Origin: CAWHJN01 sp963829705
GTDB lineage: Bacteria; Bacteroidota; Rhodothermia; Rhodothermales; BA12
Reading direction: 5' to 3'
DNA length: 64,000 nucleotides
NCBI GenBank assembly: GCA_963829705.1
Contig: CAWHJN010000003.1
Coordinates: forward strand, 124,001-188,000
The notes under the pieces: generated by a model
The model's database searches: none
What the model saw: only the letters and a program-made list of their open reading frames with translations
What the model was told of the DNA's origin: nothing
Shown: positions 55,249 through 63,054 of the stretch, one piece after another
Position numbering within the stretch: the stretch's first letter is position 1
How the letters are laid out: each line of letters starts with the position of its first letter
Translations under genes and position numbers: made by a program

Positions 55249-55282
55249 GGTACTTGCGTAGTTGATTGGGAAAGAGATTGTC

Positions 55283-55483
55283 TTAGAGACAGACGGCGGG
55301 GCCGGGTTCGGTTGCACCGCCGGTGAAGATGCACTGGTCGATGGAGCCTTCGCTCGTGGGAGCCCCAGCGACGATGGTGCCGTCACGGAAGACGCTGTCG
55401 GTGCGCGTGGGCACACCCGAGAAGCGCGTGAGCTCTTCGACGGCTCCGAAGATTTCGAGGGTCGGCTGCTGGTAGGTGTTCAT
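55283..55483 (-). CDS. Lasso-peptide precursor, copy 2
   Basis: 66 residues. Leader 1-20 with Y4, P7, L9, G13, T19 matching YxxPxLxxxGxxxxxT. Predicted core FSGVPTRTDSVF followed by a long tail, 46 residues in all, Asp9 for ring closure, Cys at core positions 31 and 45. Core residues 1-12 are identical to those of copy 1; the tail differs at about a dozen positions. ATG 55483. A TTGACT/TTATAA pair lies 40 bp upstream. Confidence 0.85.
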   Translation of the reverse strand: MNTYQQPTLEIFGAVEELTRFSGVPTRTDSVFRDGTIVAGAPTSEGSIDQCIFTGGATEPGPAVCL

Positions 55484-55522
55484 GATTCGGGTGGTAGGTT
55501 TTTCGTGAAGAGGTAACTGCTT

Positions 55523-55551
55523 TTATAAGATCCGAAACGGAGGGAAGTCAA
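55523..55551 (-). promoter_or_regulatory. Candidate promoter before precursor copy 2
   Basis: On the minus strand TTGACT (55546-55551), 17-nt spacer, TTATAA (55523-55528), the sigma-70 pattern, with the start codon 40 bp downstream. This is unlike the Bacteroidota -33/-7 boxes seen elsewhere in the window, and it sits in a locally AT-rich gap. It would allow precursors 2 and 3 to be expressed above the rest of the locus. Confidence 0.45.
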
Positions 55552-55635
55552 TCAATCGGTAAAGCTACAGTGTTGGGTGCGCTTTTGACTCATTCCACCC
55601 CACTCCATCGCTCGCGGCGTCTCTCACCTCCTTCC

Positions 55636-55839
55636 TCACACACAGACAGCAGGAGAGTTCGGATCTCCCTTACCACCGGTGAAGATGCACTGGTCAATGG
55701 AGCCTGTGCTGGTTGGCGCGGCAGCAATGACGTGGCCGTTGAGGAAAACGCTGTCGGTGCGCGTGGGCACACCCGAGAAGCGCGTGAGCTCTTCGACGGC
55801 TCCGAAGACTTCGAGGGAGGGTTTCTGGTACGTGTTCAT
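55636..55839 (-). CDS. Lasso-peptide precursor, copy 1
   Basis: 67 residues. Leader 1-20 with Y4, P7, L9, G13, T19 matching YxxPxLxxxGxxxxxT. Predicted core FSGVPTRTDSVF then a 35-residue tail, 47 in all, Asp9 as the ring acceptor and Cys at 31 and 46. An in-frame upstream start (55875) would add 12 residues not shared with the other copies, so ATG 55839 is chosen because all three copies then begin M-[NK]-T-Y. It lies 137 bp after the cyclase stop; the gap contains TACCTTTCG (minus strand, 55905-55913), one mismatch from a -7 box. Confidence 0.85.
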   Translation of the reverse strand: MNTYQKPSLEVFGAVEELTRFSGVPTRTDSVFLNGHVIAAAPTSTGSIDQCIFTGGKGDPNSPAVCV

Positions 55840-55976
55840 CGGTTGGTACGACGATTGGATTGAGGAAGGATCCAACCTTAGGGGTGATGTTGGAAGCGGT
55901 TAGACGAAAGGTACTCTGGTCTTTCTAGCGCAGGTGCAACGACTCTGTATCCAAAGGGTGCTTCCCCTCAAGATCA

Positions 55977-57974
55977 TCAGAAATGCACGGCGATCCACTC
56001 CCGTAGCGAAGCCATCTGTGCAATGCGAATTGCGTCTTTGTCCCACTCCTCAATGGGCTTCGCCACCACCGCGCGCACGTTCGCCACATCGACGTATTCG
56101 GCGAGCAGGCCGGGCGCGTCCATGACACTCCGCAGCTTTTCTGCGTCTACGTTGACGATGGACTCGTCCGAGCTTTTGGCGAAACTCGTCTTTCCCGGAC
56201 GCCTACGCACTTTTTCAGGGAGGATGCCCTTCATGCCACGGCGCATCACGCCCCGGCTCCATCCGTCACGAAAGCTCTGGTCGATGGGGAGCCGCAGGCA
56301 GAAATCGACGAGGTCGCGGTCGAGGAACGGGTAGCGGCCTTCGAGCGAAAAAGCCGCCGCGTAGCTGTCCAGCGCTTCCACGGTCCGCAGGTAATTGGGA
56401 CCGTGCAGCACGTCGGCCTGCAAGGCACGGGCATCGACGGGCCACTCTCTGGGTCTTTCTGCCTGTGCCACCCGGTCACGCAGCGCGGTGCGTTTTACCA
56501 GATCCGCCCGCAGCAGCGGCGATACGTCGAGGTTTGCGCGGCGCTGTCGCTCGGCAACCCACGCGGGCACGAGAAAATGCGGGCCGTAGAGCCGCAGGTA
56601 TTTCTTCCGCGAGAAGCCGTACGATTTGTGGAGCCCGGCGAGGATGCGGCGGAAATCGCCGAGGGCCCTGTGGTTGGCTGCTCGCTCCAGCGCGCCCGCG
56701 CCGTAGGAAAGCACGACGCCACGCGCCGCCATGAACACCTGGTCGCCGGGACCCGACCCGCCCTCGTACATGTGCCGTTCGTACGCCTCGGCGTTGTCGT
56801 GAAACGTGCTCCACTCGCCACGGCGGATGAACTCGTAGTACCGATCGAACCCGTGCCCGACGGTCGTGTCGCCGTCGTACCCCGTCAGCACTACGTCCGC
56901 GCCGAAACTGGAGGCGAGTTCGAAGCGCATCCAGACGTGGTGGTGGTTGCCGGCCACGAGGCTCGGGTCATCCATCACCTTGAACACGGCGTCCAGATCG
57001 CTCAGGCTGCTGCGCGCGCTGCCGATCACCTCGTGCGGAGCAAAGTGACCGGTATCGAGCACCGCCTGGATGTACTCCCCTTCGTCGGTGTGCGCATCGC
57101 CGGGGTAGCGCAGCGAGATGGTGTCGAGCGGGGCAGCGTCTGCCTCGCGCTGTACGTCGCGTGCGACGCACGCGACCGACGACGAATCGAGGCCGCCGCT
57201 CAGTTCGGCGGCGGGCTTTTTCGCGCCCCGCATCCGCCGGCGCACTGCCCTGCCGAAGTGTTCGCGGAAGGCTTCTGCGTACGCCTCGTCGTCCTTCATT
57301 ACGATCTCGCCCGACGAGTCGGGCTGCCAGTACGGAAGCATCCGCAGGCTCTGTGCTGTTGCCACGAACCCGTGCGCCGCTGGCACCCCGCGGACGCCCT
57401 CGAACATCGTGCGGGTGGCGTCCGTGTCGATGAGTTGCAGCGTTTCGGCGAGCCGGACTTCGTCGATCTTCTTCTGAGGCTCGGGATGGCACCAGAGGCC
57501 CTTGATCTCCGAACTGACGATGAGGTGTTTGGACGGCGCGTGGTGGTAAAACAGCGACCGCGTCCCGAAAGGGTCGCGCGCGCCCACCAGACGCTGCTCG
57601 GTGGCGTCCCAGAGCACGAACGCGAAGTCGCCTCGGAGGTGACGGGTGCAGTCGGCTCCCCACTTCCGGTACGCGGCCAAGATCAGCGGGCCGTCCTGGT
57701 CGGGTGGCGCGGCGATGCCGAGCGCGCGCTCCAGGTCCTCGCGGTTGTCGATGCGAGCGTCGGCGACGAGCACGAGGTTTCCGTCGTCGCTGACGAGCGG
57801 GTACGCGGTGTGGTCGGCGAGGGGGTTGAGGCCGTGACCCAATCCGACGTTCGCCTTCGTCCACACGTCTTTGCGGCCTGGCCCACGGTGGTTCTGGACT
57901 TCCAGCATCTGCCGCAGCGCCCCGGCGTCTACCGGGCGTCCGTCGAGGTTGACGCGGGCGACGATGGTGCTCAT
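55977..57974 (-). CDS. Lasso-peptide macrolactam synthetase (asparagine-synthetase-like cyclase)
   Basis: 665-residue protein of the asparagine synthetase B fold. N-terminal glutaminase-like domain (about 1-200, with RGDFAFVLWDATEQRLVGAR and DPFGTRSLFY) lacks the catalytic N-terminal Cys: residue 2 is Ser, so glutaminase activity is not expected. The synthetase domain has the PP-loop SGGLDSSS (259-266) for ATP activation, and ends with EGRYPFLDRDLVDFCLRLP and PEKVRRRPGKTSF. Lasso cyclases (McjC/LarC type) have this make-up: they adenylate the ring Asp/Glu and close the isopeptide bond. Plain amidotransferases of surface-polysaccharide clusters also look alike, but three lasso-type precursors directly downstream decide for the former. 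ATG 57974 overlaps the epimerase stop by 4 bp (ATGA). Confidence 0.88.
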   Translation of the reverse strand: MSTIVARVNLDGRPVDAGALRQMLEVQNHRGPGRKDVWTKANVGLGHGLNPLADHTAYPLVSDDGNLVLVADARIDNREDLERALGIAAPPDQDGPLILAAYRKWGADCTRHLRGDFAFVLWDATEQRLVGARDPFGTRSLFYHHAPSKHLIVSSEIKGLWCHPEPQKKIDEVRLAETLQLIDTDATRTMFEGVRGVPAAHGFVATAQSLRMLPYWQPDSSGEIVMKDDEAYAEAFREHFGRAVRRRMRGAKKPAAELSGGLDSSSVACVARDVQREADAAPLDTISLRYPGDAHTDEGEYIQAVLDTGHFAPHEVIGSARSSLSDLDAVFKVMDDPSLVAGNHHHVWMRFELASSFGADVVLTGYDGDTTVGHGFDRYYEFIRRGEWSTFHDNAEAYERHMYEGGSGPGDQVFMAARGVVLSYGAGALERAANHRALGDFRRILAGLHKSYGFSRKKYLRLYGPHFLVPAWVAERQRRANLDVSPLLRADLVKRTALRDRVAQAERPREWPVDARALQADVLHGPNYLRTVEALDSYAAAFSLEGRYPFLDRDLVDFCLRLPIDQSFRDGWSRGVMRRGMKGILPEKVRRRPGKTSFAKSSDESIVNVDAEKLRSVMDAPGLLAEYVDVANVRAVVAKPIEEWDKDAIRIAQMASLREWIAVHF

Positions 57975-59080
57975 GCCGAGACGGGTTGCGAATGAAAGGC
58001 TTCTTCCAGCACGTCGACGATGCGCTCGGCGGCCTGCCCGTCCCACAGCGGCGGAATCTGGCCCGTCGCGCCGTCGTCCAGGAAGCGCCGGACCTGTGCC
58101 TCCACCACCGGCGGATCGAGGTCCATCAGCACGTTCGTGCCCATCGTGATCGTGATGGGGCGCTCGGTGCTCGGGCGCAGCGTGATGCACGGCACCTGCA
58201 GGTACGTGGTCTCCTCCTGCACCCCGCCCGAATCCGTCACGACGACGGCCGCGCGCTCCATCAGATGCAGGAATTCGAGGTAGCCCTGCGGCTCCAGGAG
58301 GTGCATGTTTTCGATGGCCTCGAACCGCTCATCGAGGCCCGTTTCGGCCAGCCGGTTGCGCGTGCGGGGGTGCAGCGGCAGCACCACAGGCCGGTGTGCG
58401 GCCAGCTTCTCGACGAGTTCGACCATTTTCGTGAGCCCGTCCTCGTTGTCGACCGTCGCCGGGCGGTGCATCGTCATCAGGATGTATTCCTGCGCGCCGA
58501 GACCGAGGTCGTCGAGGACGGTGCTCGACGCGGCTTTCTCGCGGAAATGCACGAGCGCGTCGATCATGCAGTTGCCGACGAAGAAGACCTTGTCGTCGGG
58601 CACGCCTTCGGTTTTCAGGTTGTCGAGGCCGCTCTGCTCGGTGACGAAGAGGAAATCCGAGATGCGGTCGGTGAGGATGCGGTTGACCTCCTCGGGCATC
58701 GTCATGTCGCCCGAACGCAGGCCGGACTCGACGTGCGCGACGGGCACGAGTTCTTTGGCCGCGACGAGGCTGCACGCGAGCGTCGAGTTGACGTCGCCGA
58801 CGACGAGCACGAGATCCGGCTTCTCGTCGCGCAGTACTTCTTGAAACGCCAGCATGATGCGGGCCGTCTGCTCGGTGTGCGTGCCGCCGCCGATGCCGAG
58901 GTACACGTGCGGCTCAGGCATTTCGAGCTGCCGGAAGAAGATGTCGCTCATGCGGGCGTCGTAGTGCTGGCCCGTGTGGACGATGCGCGAGGTGATGCCA
59001 GGCCGCGCGTCCATGGCCCGGTGCAGCGGGGCCACCTTCATAAAGTTGGGACGGGCACCGACGACGTTGAGGATTTTCAT
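57971..59080 (-). CDS. wecB: UDP-N-acetylglucosamine 2-epimerase (non-hydrolysing)
   Basis: 369-residue GT-B-fold epimerase giving UDP-ManNAc for surface polysaccharides. Family signatures: NVVGARPNFMKVAPLHRAM, HTGQHYDARMSDIFF, VVGDVNSTLACSLVAAKE, HVESGLRSGDMTMPEEVNR, LTMHRPATVDNEDGL (with the active-site His), VTDSGGVQEETTYLQVPC, and RPSTERPITITMGTN. ATG 59080 opens the conserved N-terminus; an upstream in-frame start gives a Ser/Gln-rich, unrelated segment. The gap to the glycosyltransferase gene contains a hairpin at 59126-59177. Its stop overlaps the start of the cyclase gene. Confidence 0.95.
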   Translation of the reverse strand: MKILNVVGARPNFMKVAPLHRAMDARPGITSRIVHTGQHYDARMSDIFFRQLEMPEPHVYLGIGGGTHTEQTARIMLAFQEVLRDEKPDLVLVVGDVNSTLACSLVAAKELVPVAHVESGLRSGDMTMPEEVNRILTDRISDFLFVTEQSGLDNLKTEGVPDDKVFFVGNCMIDALVHFREKAASSTVLDDLGLGAQEYILMTMHRPATVDNEDGLTKMVELVEKLAAHRPVVLPLHPRTRNRLAETGLDERFEAIENMHLLEPQGYLEFLHLMERAAVVVTDSGGVQEETTYLQVPCITLRPSTERPITITMGTNVLMDLDPPVVEAQVRRFLDDGATGQIPPLWDGQAAERIVDVLEEAFHSQPVSA

Positions 59081-59125
59081 GCGATCAGATTGTGATTGTT
59101 CAAGATACGGGCGGAATGCAGGCAA

Positions 59126-59177
59126 GAGATCGGAAGTTGGTTTCTCCTCCAACCTCTCATCTCTATCCTCCGATCTC
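59126..59177 (-). repeat. Hairpin in the glycosyltransferase-epimerase gap
   Basis: GAGATCGGA (59126-59134) pairs perfectly with TCCGATCTC (59169-59177), and an inner GTTGG/CCAAC (59136-59140, 59149-59153) extends it. It joins the two ends of the gene gap, resembling the arms seen between nuo genes though with other sequence. Confidence 0.45.
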
Positions 59178-59179
59178 CT

Positions 59180-60457
59180 TCAGGCCACGGTTTCACGCGC
59201 CGCCTCGAGCTCGGGCGTAGGCGTGCGGCCCTGTGCTACGTCCTCCAGGATGCGCCAGTAGCGGCGCGCGAGGGTTTTGCGGTCGTGGTGCGCCCGGACG
59301 TACGTCGCCCCGGCCTGGCCGAGGCGGGCGTAGCGCGCAGGGTCGTTTTTGAGCGCCATCACGGCGTCCGCCAGCGCCTGCGGACTTTCGGAGGCGACGC
59401 ACACACCCGCTCCCGACGCCTCGACGAGTTCGCGCGCCTCGCCCTGCACGCCCAGCACGATGGGTTTTTCGAGCATCATCGCGTCGAAGATTTTGGAGGG
59501 CAGCACCGTGCGGAAAACCGGCGTGTCGCGCAGGTGCACGACGCTCACGTCGCTCGCCGCCAGAAACGCCTGTGCTACAGCGCGCGGCTGCTTGTCGAGC
59601 AGGACAAAGTTCGGCAGGTTGCGCTCGGCAGCGCGCTGCGCCAGCGCCTCGCGCTCGGCACCCGTGCCCATCACGGCGAAGACGACGTCCGGGTCGGCGC
59701 AGCGCTCGGCGGCTTCGAGCAGGATGTCGGCGCGGTGCGCCATGCCGATGGTGCCGATGTACGAGGCGATGAATTTGCCCTTCATCCCATGGGCCGCGAT
59801 GAGCGCTTCGGCTTCTGCGGGATCGGGCGCATCGGCCTCGAAGGCGTCCAGATCCGCGCCGTTCTTGATGATCGACACCTTCGCCGGATCGACGCCTTTC
59901 GAGACGACGTGGTCTTTGAAGGCGTGCGTGACGACGACGATGTGGTCGCTGTGTTTGTACAGGTATTTTTCGAGCCATTCGAGCGCCCGGATCACCGGGC
60001 TGTCGCGCATCGCGCCAACGGCCAGGATGGACTCGGGCCACAGGTCGCGCACTTCCAGCACGAACGGCACGCCCAGCCGCCGGGCGAGCACGTAGCCTCC
60101 CAGCGCGCAGAAAAACTGCGGCGACGTGGCGGCGACCACGGCGGGCTTCTGCCGCACCTTTTTGCCCCACCACGCTGCCGCCGCGCCGAACGACATATAA
60201 CTCAGCGTGCGGCGGAGCATGCCCCGGTTCTCGGCAACGTACATCGGCACCCGCGTCACCGCCACGCCCTCCTCGACGGTCTGCCCGAAGCGGTTGTCGA
60301 AGCCGTCGTAGATCTGCCCCTCGGGGAAATTCGGGTTGCTCGCGAGCACCTCTACGCCGCCGCCGTCGGTCACCCACGTGCGGGCGTGTTCGTAGAGGCG
60401 CGTGGCGGGCGGGGTGACTTCAGGCGGGTAGTAGTTGCTGACGAAGAGCAGGTTCAT
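59180..60457 (-). CDS. Glycosyltransferase family 4 (WbuB/WcaI-like)
   Basis: 425-residue GT-B glycosyltransferase. N-terminal acceptor domain opens NLLFVSNYYPPEVTPPATRL and has the WbuB-like PNFPEGQIYDGF and LEVRDLWPESILAVGAM. The C-terminal donor domain has IGTIGMAHRADILLEAAERC, VMGTGAEREALAQRA, and the E-x7-E region around FRTVLPSKIFDAMMLEKPIV. It adds a sugar (often an amino sugar such as FucNAc or ManNAc-type residue) to a lipid-linked or capsular glycan at the inner face of the membrane. ATG 60457 is the natural N-terminus. First gene of the minus-strand run that continues into the epimerase and the cyclase. Confidence 0.93.
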   Translation of the reverse strand: MNLLFVSNYYPPEVTPPATRLYEHARTWVTDGGGVEVLASNPNFPEGQIYDGFDNRFGQTVEEGVAVTRVPMYVAENRGMLRRTLSYMSFGAAAAWWGKKVRQKPAVVAATSPQFFCALGGYVLARRLGVPFVLEVRDLWPESILAVGAMRDSPVIRALEWLEKYLYKHSDHIVVVTHAFKDHVVSKGVDPAKVSIIKNGADLDAFEADAPDPAEAEALIAAHGMKGKFIASYIGTIGMAHRADILLEAAERCADPDVVFAVMGTGAEREALAQRAAERNLPNFVLLDKQPRAVAQAFLAASDVSVVHLRDTPVFRTVLPSKIFDAMMLEKPIVLGVQGEARELVEASGAGVCVASESPQALADAVMALKNDPARYARLGQAGATYVRAHHDRKTLARRYWRILEDVAQGRTPTPELEAARETVA

Positions 60458-60528
60458 GCAGGCGACGGGAAAGCGCGAAGACAGCGGTGCGAAAGGTCAC
60501 GTGCCGCCGTGCAAACCCTATACCCGTA

Positions 60529-62999
60529 TCAGGGCGAGAAGGAGAGATACGCCGCTTGGGCAGCATATACCCGGTATGCTCTTCCCGGCTCGAATGTCCT
60601 GAGCGTGCTCGCCTCGTCGCCGGGTTCATACACGTTGCCGCGGTCGTCTTCGACACGCACCAGGATGCCCGGATACGCAGCGGCGACAGTTTCGATGCTG
60701 AGGGGCTCGGTGTAGACAAAAGGCACGAGATTCCACCCTTCCTGCACCTCGATGCCATCCATGTGCAAGGGTCGGCCTTTGAGCACGATCTCTGCGGGTT
60801 CGTCTGCTAGCACGCGATACGCGGTGCGTGCGTCCCACGTGCGGATCTCCCGGATGTCGAACCGGGCGCTGTACGCATCTCCGTTCACGTCGCGCACGAG
60901 CGCCACACCCGGGTGCTCGCGCAGGAGGGAATCCGGCGAAATATCGCCTGGATCAACGTTAAGCGAAATCAGATTGAGTCCCTGCTGAAGTTGAATCCGC
61001 TGTTCAGCCTTCTCCTGCGTGAAGATGACGCCCGGCTCCACACGCCCGGCAGTCCCGCCCTCGTGCAGCGCGGGCGCGCACGCATACTGCCGGTACGCGC
61101 TGACCTGGGGGTATACCACGTTCGTTGTTGCACGAAACGTCACGCTGAAGCGCCCCCACCCCGCATCCTCTCTGTTGTAGGGGGCGAAAGATGCCAGTCG
61201 GTTTCCTTCCACGTCAGCCACGCTCACGCCTCCTCTGCCACTACTGCTTCTGCCCAGCAGATACGCGCTGAACGTGTAGACCTGCCCTGGTACCACTTCC
61301 ACTGGAGGCCCAGTGATACCAAACATCCCTTTATCATACAGTGACGTCACAGGCACACCATCGACAGGACAGGTCACGGCAGACGTTGCAGATGTAAACA
61401 CTTCCTCCCCACGTTTCCACATGCCACCTGACAGATTGAGTGAAGCGAGCATGTTGGGTGTCGGTACGGGTTCAAAGTCGAATGTGTAATCCACGCCTTC
61501 GACAAACGGGACCGTGTAATAGGTGCCCGTCTCACGGGGACGCACGACGACTCTCTCGCCGGTATCAACCCCATCACGCAGTACGCGCACCTGAGCAGCG
61601 GGCCACTGATCGGGATTGTTGGTAATCCGTTCTACTGCCACTCGATACGTGACTTCCGTACCGTGCCGCAGACCTGTAGCGATGATTCCCCGTCCCTCCG
61701 ACAACCGACCTTTTTTTCCTAATTCGTTTACGTTTTCTCCTGACCACTGCAGCGCTTCAGATGTGACGGTGTAACGTGGCGAGGCTGTTCCAATTTTGGC
61801 ATTTACCTCTTGGAGGAGTTTCTCTACAAACCCATCGAGTTCATCAGTCGAATGGTCGGTGTCGCTGTAAGTGCGGCTATTCCAGTACAGCAGCGGATCA
61901 GCGTTCAGCATCAGGAGATGGCGGATGTTTTCTTCCCAGAAACGGGTTGGGCGTGTGAGATGCGGGCGCTCCGGGCGAGACGCGCCAATCAATGTTGCGG
62001 TTGCCGCTGTAGCAGATCCACGGCTGGATCGGAAAGCCTGACCTCACCGAGGCTCGTGCTTTGCGCTGTTCGAACATCAACGTGAGCCAATCAGACTTGT
62101 TACCCAGATCACGCATTCCAATGGATGCATCTTCTACCTGGATAAGCCATCCGTAGTAGTAATCAGACGAGTGTGTGCCGGTAATTTCTGTCTGATAAAA
62201 CTGCCATCCGTAGGTCTCCAGCGTCGTGTCGTGTGCACGGCGTGCGTGATGCTCGTAGTTGGAGCCTTTCAGATCCGGGTACACGGTTCTGAAGACATCG
62301 AAGACGCCGTTCGTAAGTGCGCGGGCCTGTTGCGCCCACATGTAGGCATTCCAGGCATGCCCGTCCACCGTGCTGCCCTCGAAATCGAACGTGGCGGTGG
62401 GATCACCGGTAGCCGCTTGCTTAAGTGAATCGAGTACTGGTTTGGCCTTCGCCCAGCGAGGATCTACCTGAATAGCGCGCCGCCACGCCCCGTTCAATTT
62501 GAGCCAGTCGATCTTGCGACTCCACGTCGAAGATCATGAAGTCCAGATCAACCTTGTTTGCGACGAGATCATTGACGAACGGCTGTAGGCGCAGCTTCTC
62601 GTTCGCTACCCAGCCGTCGAGCCAGGGGCAGGAATACCCGGACGGTAGCCCATCGCTACCCGTCGCGTTTTTGTACATCCCGCTGCTCTCTTTAGGGCTC
62701 TGCGACAATCCGTCGAGCGACCCGTCCGAGGCTCGGCATCGGTCGTCCGGATACTTCCAGATGGAGTTGTGCGGATGCGTGACGACGATCGCGCGCCGTC
62801 CTTCGGGATGCCGCTTGAGCATGCTGATCCATCCGCTCTCTCCCAGCCGCACCATCGCCGTCTGATAGGCGAAGCGACTCGGATCGCTGGGGTCACTCCA
62901 CTGCAGCGCAAACAGTGGGGCCTCTTGCGCGGAGAGATGCGGAGCAATGAACAGTAGCACCAGAGGAAGCAGCCGCAGAGCTTTGCGAATCGTCGTCAT
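60529..62999 (-). pseudogene. Large secreted protein with repeated beta domains, broken by two frameshifts
   Basis: Three overlapping frames read as one protein of about 820 residues. Frame 1 (62999 to about 62520): signal peptide ending LFIAPHLSAQ and an unrecognised domain. Frame 2 (about 62520 to 61990): KLNGAWRRAIQVDPRWAKAK, DSLKQAATGDPTATFDFEGS. Frame 3 (about 61990 to 60529): SRPERPHLTRPTRFWEENIR, a carbohydrate-binding-like beta sandwich, and two copies of an LQQGLNLISLNVD.../VQEGWNLVPFVYTE... module. The switches lie near 62516-62525, where GTGGAGTC looks like a collapsed GTGGA repeat, and near 61985-61992; neither is a homopolymer, so real decay is more likely here than at recG or htpX. 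No T9SS domain is visible at the end. Function unknown; it lies in the polysaccharide gene group. Confidence 0.7.
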
Positions 63000-63054
63000 G
63001 GGGGGAAAACCGTTGAAAATGTATCCTTCCCCATCGACTGACCCTTCTCCGTGC

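Noticed and set aside
55905..55939. Promoter for precursor copy 1 (TTG at 55937-55939 and TACCTTTCG at 55905-55913)
   Set aside because: The spacer is 23 nt, longer than normal, and one box base mismatches; kept only as a remark in the gene entry.
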